In this document: positions 25,301 through 32,099 of the stretch, one piece after another
Numbering within the stretch: the stretch's first letter is position 1
Layout: every line of letters begins with the position of its first letter
Assembly: GCA_028015205.1 (NCBI GenBank)
Contig: CM051521.1
Coordinates: 65,766,314 to 65,830,313 of the forward strand
Origin: Mytilisepta virgata
Lineage: Eukaryota; Mollusca; Bivalvia; Mytilida; Mytilidae
Length of the DNA stretch: 64,000 nucleotides
Direction of reading: 5' to 3'
Notes under the pieces: model-generated
The model's input: the letters and a program-made list of their open reading frames with translations, nothing else
Databases searched by the model: none
What the model was told of the DNA's origin: nothing
Position numbers and translations under genes: made by a program

Positions 25301-28135
25301 ATGAAATTCTACAAATTTTTCTTTTTTTTTTTTTGTGCCGATCGGAAAATTCAAGATGGCCGCCAAAGCCAGACTAAGTTTTATATTGGACCCTATGGGG
25401 AATTTGTATAAAGTTCTTCTTGTCAGAAACTACCAAAGCAATTGAAATGTTTTTATGTATGAACAAGCATTGGATGAACCTCTACAAAAGATATTTTTTA
25501 TGCCCATGGGAAATTCAAGATGGGCGCCATGGCTGGGTTTTAGCATTGGAGCCTATGGGGAATTTCGTACAAAGGTCTTGTTGTCAGAAACTACCAAGCC
25601 AATTGAAATGTTTTGCATGAAGATCCTTGGATAAATGTCTGCTACAAAATTTTTGTTTTCTTGCCAATCAGAATCAAAGCTAGCTGCCACAGCTGGACTT
25701 AGTTTAACATTGAATACTGGAAGAATTCTTTACATATCTTATCACTGTAGAACAATTCCTTATGGATCTTATTTAGAAGCGCTTTGTGAGTCGTGATCAC
25801 CTAAAATCCAGGTGAGCGATTCAGGTTCCATGGAGCCTCTGGTTGGGTTTAGGAATTTAGGTCCCCTTCAAAAAATATGTCCGGTGTCCTCGATCTTCGA
25901 TCAAGATGGCAACCAAGCTAAAAATAAAAAAAAGGGGGGACTACATTTTAAAAATCTTCTTCTCTGAAGCTACTACACCAATCTCAGCCAAACTTTGTTG
26001 AATTGATCCTTGGATAGACCCGTTCCAAAATTGTGTCCAATGGTCCCGACATCTGACCAAGATGGCCACCACCGTGGAACTTAGTTTAACATAGGACCCT
26101 ATGGGAAATTCACATAAAAATCTTCTTGTCTGAAACTACTTGCCCAATTAGAACCAGACTGTGGTGGAATAGTCATAAGGTGGTCCTCTTTCAAAAATGT
26201 GTCTGATGGCCCCGACCTAAGACCAAGAAGGCCACCACAGCCGAACTTTGTTCATCATAGGATCCTATGGGAAATTCATTTAAAATCTTCTTGTCTGAAA
26301 CTACTGATCCAATTGCAACCAAACTTAGCAGCAATGGTCCTTACATGGTCCTCTTTCAGAAATGTGTCCAATGAACCGGATGATCAACCAAGATGGCCAC
26401 CACAACCGAACTTAGTTTAACATAGGACCCTATGGGAAATTCACTTAAAAATCTTCTTGTCTGAAACTACTGAGCCAATCGCAACTAAACTTAGCAGCAA
26501 TGATCCTTAGATGGTCCTCTTTCAGAATTATGTTAGATGATCTGAACTGTCAACCAAGATGGCGGCCACAGCTGAACATAGTTAAACATTGAACCCTATG
26601 GAAAATTCATTAAAAAATCTTTTTGTTTGAAACTATTGGAACCAAACATAGCAGCAGTGGTATTTAGGTGGTCCTTTTTCAGAATTGTAGCTGCTGATCT
26701 GGCCTGTCATTCAACATGGCCACCAAAGCTGAACTTAGTTTAACATAGGACCCTATGGGAAAATTTAATTTGCAGATCATCATAGCTTAAACCAGGCCAT
26801 TTGGACTAATGGCAGCAATGGGCCTCTTTTAGAAATGTGTTTGATAATCTTGAATGTCAACTAAGATGGCCACCACAGCCTAACTTTGTTTAACCTTGTA
26901 CCTGTGTGAAAACCTACTGAGATGGCCACCACAGCCTAACTTTGTTTAACATTGTACCTGTGCGAAAACCTACTAAGATGGCCACCACAGCCTAAATTTT
27001 TTTAACATTGTACCTGTACGAAAACCAGCCAAGCTAACAGCTACACTTAAATTTTCAGTCCAGCTGAAGGTGGACATGTTAAATCCAAAAAAATTACTGA
27101 AGCAACAAAGCAGTGGGAAAAGCCAGTTTATTCAAATCCAAAGAAAAGAAATAATGATAATGAAACATAAACAACTACCGCAAGGATGCATGTATAACTT
27201 TTCTACAAAAAGGCTCAAATATGTGCTGAAAAAGTGCAGGATTTAAAGACTTTTAAGATTTCAAGTCCTTCTGGAATTCTTTAAGAATAAAAATACAAAA
27301 TAAACTAAACAGAAAGAACAAGATAGGACAACACTAGCAAATTGAAATCATACAGCAGATGCTGCGGAAGAGTAAGCATGTCCTGCTCCGTTAACGGCAC
27401 TCGTCACATTGCCAGTGAGTAAAATCCAGCGAGGTGTCAATTTCATCAGGAGTTGAAATCTAACTAATCCCATAAAATATTTTGGAGTGATGAAATTAAC
27501 AAAGACTGAAAATAACCCTGTCTTAGAAGTCATTAAATCCTTCACTTTTTTCAGCACATATTTGAGCCTTCTTATACAAAATTTGGGAATCTTTTTCAAT
27601 CACTTCCTTTTCACTGACAATAGGGAAATATTTTTTTCTGATTCTTAATCACCAAGAATCTTCAATTACCAGAGAAACTGGCTATCAAATATTTTACACA
27701 CTATTAATCAACAACATGTGAACTCATTGCAATTTGCATTTATATACCGTGTGTAAACTTTGCTGATGCTCTGTGGAAAAACAGTCCATGTGAACAGTGC
27801 TATGGTTGCAAGGTTACTTACAGAAAGTCTGTGATTATCTAATTGGTACTGAGGAATCTTCCTGCAAAAAATCACAAAAGTGATAAAGTCAGAATGTTGT
27901 ATAAAATTCTTTCATAAACACAATTAGGAACATAATCTTTATTTTACCAGTCGTTAGATTCATCTTCATATTTTTAATCATATGAAAATCATCAACATTG
28001 GGTAGGCTCACTGAGCAATTGAACTTTTATCTTTTGCAGCTGCCATCTCCACCACGCAGAAGGATGGATGATTGGTCAAGACGAAGGTCACCTGACAGAA
28101 GAATGCCTCCTGGTATGAGAGGCAGAAGAAGATAA
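1250..28135 (+). CDS. ACIN1: Acinus (apoptotic chromatin condensation inducer), 3' part of gene, nine coding exons
   Basis: Acinus is a nuclear RNA-binding protein. With RNPS1 and SAP18 it forms the ASAP complex, which associates with the exon junction complex and acts in splicing; the mammalian protein is also a caspase target (family knowledge). The nine exons join in consistent phase into about 464 codons. In order they encode a basic KRKWGS segment, an acidic Glu-rich linker, an RRM beginning [20 protein letters not shown], a Lys/Arg/Glu-rich helical segment with REWDRDK, the RSB motif ([10 protein letters not shown]...[11 protein letters not shown]) that binds RNPS1/SAP18 in homologues, a second charged helix and an Arg-rich tail ending GRRR. 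This domain order matches vertebrate Acinus recalled from memory. The 5' exons (SAP domain in full-length family members) lie before the window. All introns are full of transposable elements. Identity is very likely; exact ends of exons 1, 2 and 8 are less sure. Confidence 0.93.
1627..3060 (+). repeat. Family 1 element(s): hairpin-headed tandem array
   Basis: The array begins TTTTTAGCTCACCTGG near 1629. It runs through about four units with CCAAGATGGCCGCC-like and TTAACATAGG blocks to a degenerate 3' end near 2325. A second unit type (GGCCAAATGGAAC...AGGTTCTTTA) continues to about 3060. It lies in the first intron of the window. Confidence 0.75.
3061..4030. other. AT-rich intronic sequence, no recognised feature
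   Basis: About 970 bases with very high A+T, short A and T runs and no long ORF. Around 3500-3800 are poly-purine/AT microsatellite-like stretches. I see no gene and no clear repeat family here. Confidence 0.6.
4030..4846 (+). repeat. Family 2 element, 3' part, ending next to an exon
   Basis: There are about five degenerate units of roughly 130-150 bp with CATGCTTGAGTGAC, TTTCTCAGCAACTG and TGGTCTGTAGATA blocks. The 3' end is CAGGCAAGACATTTAGCATG followed by TCCACTCTTG (4817-4846). The same end occurs at 17276-17304 and, degenerate, near 30150-30170. Confidence 0.75.
4860..4973 (+). CDS. ACIN1: Acinus exon: acidic linker
   Basis: The exon encodes [15 protein letters not shown], then [14 protein letters not shown] and ends KIRRTV. 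The join SLK|GLIPD matches SLKSLIPD of vertebrate Acinus, and the acidic segment plus K-I-x-R-T-V also aligns. The acceptor is TTTAATAG at 4852-4859. The donor is GTG|GTTTGT at 4973/4974, which is weak; an in-phase alternative lies 3 bp upstream. The acceptor lies only 13 bp after the 3' end of a family 2 repeat (see findings). Confidence 0.85.
5100..6150 (+). repeat. Family 3 head and decayed intronic sequence
   Basis: TTTTTATATGCTCGTCATAG followed by ATTATGGTATACC and CCGTCCGTCCGTC near 5144-5210 is the head of a third hairpin-headed family, also seen at 18852. Downstream units (TATAAGCAATTTTT, GATTGTCCAAATA) repeat twice to about 5520. The rest to 6150 is AT-rich with no visible feature. 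Confidence 0.55.
6149..7041 (+). mobile_element. Chimeric non-autonomous element: family 2 head, family 1 tail
   Basis: It starts TTTTTGTCTCGCCTGCGAC (GTCTCGCCTG at 6154-6163) with a CTGCGAC/GTCGCGAC hairpin. It contains repeated units (TAGCAACCATATATATT, GTCAAGGTCATTGAAAAA) and ends CAGGTGAACC (7009-7018), a GGCTCTTGGAAGCC hairpin and CTTG (to 7041). It is intronic, with no coding capacity. Confidence 0.7.
7276..8342 (+). mobile_element. Family 1 element, complete, about 1.07 kb
   Basis: It starts TTTTTAGCTCACCTGGCC and holds five to six degenerate internal units (AAGATGGCC, CCAATTGGAAC, TCCTCTTTCAGAA). It ends AGATGAGCGATACAGGCTC, an AGAGCCT arm and CTAG. Terminal GCTCACCTG is a near inverted repeat of the end motif. 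The organisation resembles tandem-repeat-containing MITEs or Helentron-like elements of bivalves; the class is inference. Confidence 0.75.
8346..9586. other. Intronic sequence without recognised feature
   Basis: AT-rich, with A and T homopolymers near 8588-8610. No gene, no terminal motifs of the local families and no conserved ORF are seen. Confidence 0.5.
9587..9734 (+). CDS. ACIN1: Acinus exon: Glu-rich low-complexity linker
   Basis: The acceptor TATCAG ends at 9586. The frame reads [20 protein letters not shown], then a run of Glu, then [13 protein letters not shown], and the exon ends in phase 1 at G|GTAAAT (9734/9735). The composition matches the Glu-rich linker before the RRM of Acinus homologues. 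Low complexity means the identification rests mainly on position and phase, which fit both neighbours. Confidence 0.8.
10022..11130 (+). repeat. Family 2 head fragment followed by family 1 units
   Basis: GTCTCACCTG at about 10027 begins a family 2 copy whose body includes ATACCTACAATTAAGATT (intact TTAA at 10161-10164, the empty-site counterpart of the piggyBac insertion). Family 1 units begin near 10480, with an end CAGGTGAGCGATACAGGCTC at about 10715-10745. More units follow, and another end lies at about 11120-11140, directly before the RRM exon. Confidence 0.7.
11198..11439 (+). CDS. ACIN1: Acinus exon: first half of RRM
   Basis: The acceptor TTTTCTATAG ends at 11197; the split codon G|CT gives Ala. 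The exon encodes [14 protein letters not shown], a Ser/Pro linker ([11 protein letters not shown]), then the RRM start [39 protein letters not shown] and SHCYAT. This is a near-diagnostic match to the Acinus RRM (homologues read [20 protein letters not shown] and FWIDKIKSHC, from memory). The donor is ACA|GTAAGT, a strong consensus. Translation continues past the donor to a stop near 11555, which is intron. Confidence 0.95.
11877..12660 (+). repeat. Family 1 element, 5' part with five tandem units
   Basis: TTTTTAGCTCACCTGGCC begins the copy near 11875, followed by ATGGCGTCTGATACTGTCC and units with GGCAGCAATGGTCCTTAG, TTCAGAATTATATC and AGATGGCCGCCAGAGCCGAA. No standard 3' terminus is seen at 12660. 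Confidence 0.75.
12661..14161. other. Intronic sequence with a dispersed 0.4 kb repeat
   Basis: Two GC-rich hairpins lie at 12820-12865. At 13077-13480 lies a repeat that recurs in reverse orientation at 35385-35730, sharing for example TTGGGAGACTTCGTAAC and CAATGTAAGGCATTC. The block at 13413-13520 is partly repeated at 13680-13770. No gene is seen. Confidence 0.6.
14162..14269 (+). CDS. ACIN1: Acinus exon: second half of RRM, with GC donor
   Basis: The acceptor ATTATTTTCAG ends at 14161. The 36 codons read [36 protein letters not shown], matching the C-terminal half of the Acinus RRM (ALHGVKWPQSNPKFL...DYAEQDE in vertebrates, from memory). After GATGAG the intron begins GCAAGT, the consensus of the minor GC-AG intron class. 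No in-phase GT donor gives the same junction, and the next exon starts IEYHKN where homologues have LDYHRG, so the GC donor is well supported. Confidence 0.93.
14413..15915 (+). mobile_element. piggyBac-type transposon, internally deleted, with TTAA target duplication
   Basis: The element is 1503 bp, bounded by perfect 12 bp inverted termini CCCTTAGACTGC / GCAGTCTAAGGG and by TTAA on both sides (14409-14412, 15916-15919). Next to the left terminus is a GCGCGACAATAGTCGCGC palindrome (about 14427-14444). It contains a broken transposase. Termini beginning CCC and TTAA duplications are hallmarks of the piggyBac superfamily. The related repeat at 10150-10170 shows the uninterrupted target. Confidence 0.93.
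14715..15417 (+). pseudogene. piggyBac transposase remnant (N-terminal part only)
   Basis: The frame opens with ATG at 14715 ([13 protein letters not shown], an acidic N terminus typical of the family). It meets an in-frame TGA at 14952, then continues in the same frame with [40 protein letters not shown] and [18 protein letters not shown] to a stop at about 15302. Homology carries on in another frame ([25 protein letters not shown]) to about 15410. So there is one stop, one frameshift, and loss of everything downstream, including the catalytic Asp residues and the C-terminal Cys-rich domain. It cannot encode an active enzyme. Confidence 0.88.
17305..18641. other. Intronic AT-rich sequence around exon 17533-17857
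   Basis: Apart from the exon, no repeat head, tail or conserved ORF is seen. Short AT microsatellite-like runs occur near 18040-18180. Confidence 0.5.
17533..17857 (+). CDS. ACIN1: Acinus exon: long charged helix and RD/RE-rich segment
   Basis: The acceptor AG is at 17531-17532, after a TATACAATGT stretch with a poor pyrimidine tract. The exon encodes [20 protein letters not shown], a long Lys/Glu/Arg helix ([20 protein letters not shown]), then [12 protein letters not shown], and [23 protein letters not shown] followed by basic dipeptides is typical of Acinus between RRM and RSB motif. It ends in phase 1 at G|GTTTGT. The segment is probably disordered or coiled; it contains no catalytic residues. 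Confidence 0.92.
18642..18745 (+). CDS. ACIN1: Acinus exon: RSB (RNPS1/SAP18-binding) motif
   Basis: The acceptor TTTTGTAG ends at 18641; the split codon gives Asp. The exon reads [20 protein letters not shown] then [15 protein letters not shown], nearly identical to the RSB motif of Acinus homologues, the peptide that assembles the ASAP complex with RNPS1 and SAP18. The donor CAG|GTAAAC leaves phase 0. This exon is one of the two most diagnostic in the window. Confidence 0.96.
18852..19935 (+). repeat. Family 3 head then tandem units
   Basis: TTTTTATATGCCTGTCTTTA with an AAAGACATG arm (small hairpin) and ATTATGGTATACCG mark the head near 18852-18900. Units of about 150-170 bp follow, with TCTTGTCAGAAACTAC, AATTGAAATGTTTTT and AATTCAAGATGGCCGCCAC-like blocks. 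The same unit type is used at 23590-24120 and 24780-25640. Confidence 0.65.
20095..21434 (+). mobile_element. Family 1 element, complete, about 1.34 kb
   Basis: The head TTTTTAGCTCACCAGACCC pairs with GGGTCATGTGAGCT in a terminal hairpin, followed by ATCACTTGGCGTCCGTCGTC. Two long units (GTTAACTCCTCT...TTTGCAAATAACTCAA) are inside. The end is AGGTGAGCGATTCAGGCTC, a GAGAGCCT arm and CTTG near 21403-21434. Confidence 0.78.
21530..23030 (+). repeat. Higher-order tandem array (four-monomer repeat of about 545 bp)
   Basis: Eleven monomers carry ATGGTTGCTAGATACATTTC, AAGGTCTTAGAGTCTTTCAG and CCATTTTTGGAAATTGAATGG blocks. The motif ATGGTTG recurs at about 21544, 21697, 21831, 21961, 22092, 22241, 22372, 22502, 22632, 22792 and 22922. 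Spacings are mostly 130-134, with 149-160 at every fourth monomer, where a poly-T plus ATACAGCTG block is inserted. Confidence 0.85.
23590..24122 (+). repeat. Family 1-type 3' end with family 3-type units
   Basis: Units with AATTCAAGATGG and GTCAGAAAGTACC blocks lead to CCAGGTGAACGATCCAGGC, a CATGGAGCCT arm and CTAG near 24090-24122. Confidence 0.65.
24126..24330 (+). repeat. Dispersed mollusc repeat (GGGGCCAGCTGAAG type)
   Basis: The block GTTTAGGGGCCAGCTGAAG, GACCCATTGGTAGCC and CTTTGACATATTCCCCATT resembles, from memory, a sequence common in mussel transcripts and genomes. Its class is unknown to me. It ends about 50 bp before the exon at 24378. Confidence 0.5.
24378..24491 (+). CDS. ACIN1: Acinus exon: second charged helix
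   Basis: The acceptor TTTGTAG ends at 24377, immediately downstream of a degenerate mollusc repeat. The frame gives [38 protein letters not shown]. Homologues have an Arg/Glu-rich helix in the same place. The donor is taken as CCA|GTAGGT (24491/24492), phase 0, because only phase 0 opens the next exon as an Arg-rich tail. A competing GT at 24496 would give phase 1 and an early stop in the last exon. Confidence 0.85.
24745..25848 (+). mobile_element. Family 1-type element, about 1.1 kb
   Basis: The head is TTTTTAGTTCACCTGGCCAT with ATCACTTTGCATCCG. Units of about 170-190 bp alternate (TTGATTTGTTGCATGAATG and TTTTTATGTATGAACAAGC). The end is CCAGGTGAGCGATTCAGG, a CATGGAGCCT arm and CTGG near 25810-25848. 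Confidence 0.72.
25855..27080 (+). repeat. Family 1 tandem units with a short 65 bp triplication
   Basis: Seven to eight degenerate units (GATGGCCACCAC, CTTAGTTTAACATAGGACCC, CCAATTGCAACCAAACTTAGC). At about 26860-27020 a shorter block (AGATGGCCACCACAGCCTAA plus TTTGTTTAAC and TGTACCTGTG) is repeated three times at about 60-65 bp. No head or tail terminus is evident. Confidence 0.7.
27081..28039. other. Last intron, 3' half; one dispersed repeat fragment
   Basis: At about 27355-27440, minus strand, is a fragment related to 54200-54290 (ACGGAGCAGG...GCTTAC...TTCCG blocks). The rest is AT-rich with no recognised feature. Confidence 0.45.
28040..28135 (+). CDS. ACIN1: Acinus terminal exon: Arg-rich tail and stop
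   Basis: The acceptor CTTTTGCAG ends at 28039. In phase 0 the exon encodes [31 protein letters not shown] and stops at TAA (28133-28135). The RS/RG-like tail agrees with the arginine-rich C terminus of Acinus and other splicing-associated proteins. The other two phases stop after about ten codons or lack basic composition. Confidence 0.9.
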   Translation: MPSPPRRRMDDWSRRRSPDRRMPPGMRGRRR

Positions 28136-29020
28136 TATGACTTGTGTTAGGAACCTTAATTTTAAGCATTTTCAGAATTTTTTGTATATTTGGGATAACT
28201 TTTATATGAGATCAACATGGTTTGTTTTCTGTCGCATAAATTGGGATATAACTACTGCTAAAAACTTATTTGTCCAAGGTTGTTAGTAGGTTGAGTGATG
28301 ATAGAAAAAAGGGAATCCTTCTTCTACTCTTATTTTTCTTTTCACATTTCTTATATTTTATGATGCATTTTTGGAGATAATTTATAAATAGTCAGTGTAG
28401 ATCTGAAACTTGTATGAGGGAATTCAAGCATGAAATGAATAGATTTTAAGATACTCAATAAAAAATTACTTATCTTTAAATTGTGTTGAATCTGTTCCAG
28501 TTTTCACAGGTGGTATAGAACGACTTTATATAATTGTTTTATATTGACAAAAGCATTCAGTTACATTAATAAATGGAATCAGAAATATTGTACGTATATA
28601 TTTATAGTTTAGTGTTTTCAGAAAATAATAATAGTAATAACCATACAAGTTTTGTTATGATCACTTCCATGTCCTAAACAGTCCTTTTGTACTGATTGTT
28701 AATATGGGAAAAAAACTCATGCATTTTATGTAACAAAAAATAAATAATTTTAAACAATGTATATTTTTCTATTTATTGTATAAAAATTTTATATGGCATA
28801 CTTAAAACCACCATACATTTGTACTTAATCCAAAACCAGAACTTTTGGCAAATGTTTGTAATTTGACATTTATAAACAATCATCCAAATTACTACAATGA
28901 AGCCCATGGTGATAGTTTGCTGTCTTGTTCACTGAATATCAGTCTTATACTTTTCTTGTATCCATATGTTTGTCCAATATGGACATAATTTGCAAATAAA
29001 GTATCACCTGGAGGCACTAA
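28136..29020 (+). other. ACIN1: Acinus 3'UTR with candidate polyadenylation signals
   Basis: The sequence after the stop is AT-rich and free of the repeat families that fill the introns, as expected for a retained 3'UTR. AATAAA hexamers lie at 28457-28462, 28568-28573, 28739-28744 and 28995-29000. Which is used cannot be decided from sequence. A family 1 repeat begins at about 29154, so the UTR probably ends before that. Confidence 0.6.
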
Positions 29021-29153
29021 ACATAGGCAGTAGATCAGACCAAGAGAAACAGTTATAATCTTCTCTTATAATTCAGTATTACTCTTTATATTACTGAGAA
29101 CAGTTAAAAATTGAACAATGAGCAGGGAACTTCCAGTTTTAATGTACATAACT

Positions 29154-29740
29154 TTTTTAGCTCACCTGACCAAAAGGGTCAAATGAGTTATTTTCATCAC
29201 TTGGTGTCCAGTGTCCATCATCGTCTGTTAACTTTTACAAAAATCTTCTCTGAAACTACTTGGCCAAATGGAACCAAACTTGACCACAAGCATCATTAGG
29301 GTATCTAGTTTAATAATTATGTCCCATGACCCTGCCTGCCAACCAACATGGCCGACATGGCTAAAAATAGAACATGGGGGTAAACTGCAGTTTTTGTCTT
29401 TTCTCTCAAAAACTGAACCATTTAGAGCAAAACTGACATGGGGTAAAAATGTTCATCAGGTCAGAATCTAGCTGCCATGAAATTTTCATACGAATCGGTC
29501 AACCCTTTGTTGGGTTATTGCCCCTGAATTGTTAATTTTAAGGAAATTATGCAGTTATAGGTTATTATCTTGTATTTTAATATAGATAAAGACAAACTGT
29601 AACCAGCAAAAATGTTCAAAGTAAGATCTACAAATAAGTCAACATTACCAAAATCATTCATTGACCCCTTATAGGAGTTTTTGCCCTTTAGTCGTCCAGG
29701 GTAAACTTTCCTTTAAAGGTCTTCTCTGAAACCACTAAGC
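29154..29740 (+). repeat. Family 1 element, 5' part, downstream of the gene
   Basis: TTTTTAGCTCACCTGACC with a AAAGGGTCAAATGAG arm forms the head hairpin, then ATCACTTGGTGTCCAGTGTCC. Units include CCAACATGGCCGACATGGC and AAAACTGACATGGGG blocks. A similar body lies at 37500-38340. Confidence 0.7.
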
Positions 29741-29759
29741 CAATTAGAACTAGACTTTG

Positions 29760-30175
29760 GTAGCAATGGCCCTCAGATAAATTATAAAATTTGCAGCGGT
29801 ATATACCTTGTGTCAACTCTTTTCCACTTCGACTGAATTTTATACTTGAATGACTTGCATCACATTTTTGCTATTAATTCCATTTCTTAGCATCTGTAAT
29901 ACCTAAAGCCACCATACTTGGCCTATAGATAGTTATTTTTGGGTACATGTTAGTCAGACACCAGACATGAATTTTATGCTTGAGTGACTTGCATTAGTTA
30001 CATTAAGTTTAATTCTCAGCAAGTTTAGTACATAGACCCACCGTGTTGGCCTATAGAAGTTCTTAATGGGTATAGTCAGCCTGACACCTGTCAAACTCTT
30101 TCATGGTATCTGATAATCTTGATTCTGTATCCACGTTTGAACTTGGGCGAGACATTTAGTGTGTCCATTCTTATT
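29760..30175 (+). repeat. Family 2 element, 3' part
   Basis: Units with CTTGAATGACTTGCATCAC and GGCCTATAGATAGTT blocks end in GGGCGAGACATTTAGTGTG plus TCCATTCTT at about 30145-30172, the family 2 terminus. Confidence 0.7.
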
Positions 30176-30625
30176 AAAGAGTAAATGACCATGATCTGCA
30201 GCGGACATGTGTCATATTTGGCAATGAACGAATATATGGTATTTAAGAAAAATGTATTCACGTGTGATTTTAGATATAGCTATCATTTAGTCGTTAAAGG
30301 AGACATTTTGGAAGCATAATCACTCATATGATCTATGGAAGTGACCAATCAGAAGCATGGTTTTGTGTCAAGGAAAGCGGAGGTTAAACCTCTGGGTGTT
30401 TCTTGAAAACTAATAAATATTAAATTCAAAATAATCATTCAACTGAGTGATAAAATTTCTTCCTGACAAAATCTAAAATATTTAAGATATGGAAGAAATG
30501 TAAATTTTTCAGTTTTGTTTATAAATATGCAGGTTTCAATTAAATTCGCATTAAATATTATGTTTGCACGTATTGACAAACCATATATGCACTTCTAGGA
30601 TCTGGCCTACATGCACGTACAGGAA

Positions 30626-31300
30626 TGTGCCCGCTAGTACTCTGCAAAATCTGGAAAACATATGTAGTCCCAAGATATCTCTATGGTCTGGAAGTACAAA
30701 TCTCCACAAAAACTGATATATATGAGCTGGGAAAACTACAGAGAAAAATATTTAGACAATTCCTTAGTCTACCTCCTTGGAGCGGAACCAGTTGAAACTA
30801 TATTAGACAGAAATATGCTCTCTTTATTTCTTACAATCTCTCGGCTTGAAAATGCAGTAGAAAAGAAAATCCTACAATGGGAACTAGAAATTGGAAAGGA
30901 CTTCACAGAATCATTTATAAATAGAACAGGAAAAATCTTAAATACAGTCTGCCAAATCCAAAAGATATTTTAGAAAACCCGCCATCAAAATACAAGTGGA
31001 AAAACATGCTGAAAAGAGCCATAAATATATACTGGTCAAATATCTGGAAAGAGGAATGCCTAACAAAAACAAAGATTAAATCCATGAAAACCCACATAAT
31101 ATCTGGAAATCTGTCAGAAACAATCAGAATGACATTCGAAAAGCAGAACTCAAAAGTAGGCTAATAACTGGAACCTACATGCTTCAAACAACTAAAGCAA
31201 AATTTAGCAAAAACCAAATATCTGGAATATGTGAGCTATGTACCAAAGCTGAAGAGGACATTAAGCACTTTTTGCTGGAATGTGAGTCTCTGGAAAGAAT
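30626..31300 (+). pseudogene. Non-LTR retrotransposon 3' fragment (reverse transcriptase C terminus)
   Basis: In shifting frames the sequence encodes VVPRYLYGLEVQISTKTD, LGKLQRKIFRQFLSLPPWS, then GAEPVETILDRNMLSLF and, near the end, a Cys/His-rich segment CELCTKAEEDIKHFLLECES. This layout (LYGLE after the RT core, then a C-x2-C...H-x4-C knuckle) is typical of the C terminus of non-LTR retrotransposon polyproteins. At least one frameshift near 30790 and stops near 30972 break it. The 5' part, including the catalytic RT core, is absent. The clade is not determined. Confidence 0.8.
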
Positions 31301-31306
31301 CCTAGA

Positions 31307-31385
31307 CACTTCGGTACCTAGACAATTCGGTACTGACTATGGACAATTCGGTACTGAGGTTAGACATTTCGGTACTGAGACATTA
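31307..31385 (+). repeat. Short tandem repeat, about 20-26 bp, four copies
   Basis: ACAATTCGGTACTGA-like blocks recur (ACACTTCGGTACCTAG, ACAATTCGGTACTGACTA, ACAATTCGGTACTGAGG, ACATTTCGGTACTGAG). They start exactly where retrotransposon homology ends. Confidence 0.8.
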
Positions 31386-31983
31386 CTGAGTATATTGTGT
31401 TATATATTTGTAGGGTATTACACTAAAAGCGTGAAAATTTAATAACGAGATTCTTTATAAGGCTACACGGCATAATAAGAACAAAGAACATAATCGTTTT
31501 AAATGTTTAATATTTATAAACAGCAATATTTCAATGTAGTTTCGTGTACACAATAGTAACGGCACTATTTTAAAAAAGTTCATAACAAGGTTCAAAGTCT
31601 ACATCACAGACGGTCCATAAACGGAGATAGACTGTTTAAGCAACTGGCTTGCGGAGATCTGTCAGTCACTGTACTGTTGCCAGACTGAAAAGTTTTCCTT
31701 GGGTCTGTTTGGAGCTTTTCTTCTGGTGTCGTTGCAGCTTACCCTCAGATACTAGTCTAAGCTGCATTGGGATGTCAGCTGCCTCTTACAGAATATTGAA
31801 GAATAAGGTGTATAGTAGTCCATCACGGTCTAATTTTTGAAATTTCCTTGTTATCAGATCTCCTCTGAAACGATAGAAGATAGCTGATAAAATGTCGAGG
31901 ACATCGAGACAATGCGTAGTTTTCCTTAAGTGAAGTCGTATGAATATAGAAGTAGCAATATCTCTTTACTGAAGACGGGACGG

Positions 31984-31986
<3 letters not shown>

Positions 31987-32031
<45 letters not shown>
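31987..32031. repeat. Poly-T tract of about 45 bases
   Basis: An uninterrupted T run precedes a repeat block beginning TGTCTATTTCATTTATTTCC. It could be a poly-A tail of a minus-strand retro-insertion or the T-rich head of the adjacent element. Confidence 0.8.
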
Positions 32032-32032
<1 letters not shown>

Positions 32033-32099
32033 TCTATTTCATTTATTTCCCAAGAGTTACGCCCCTTGCCAAAAATAAAGGGGCAGGGCCTCTTTATTG

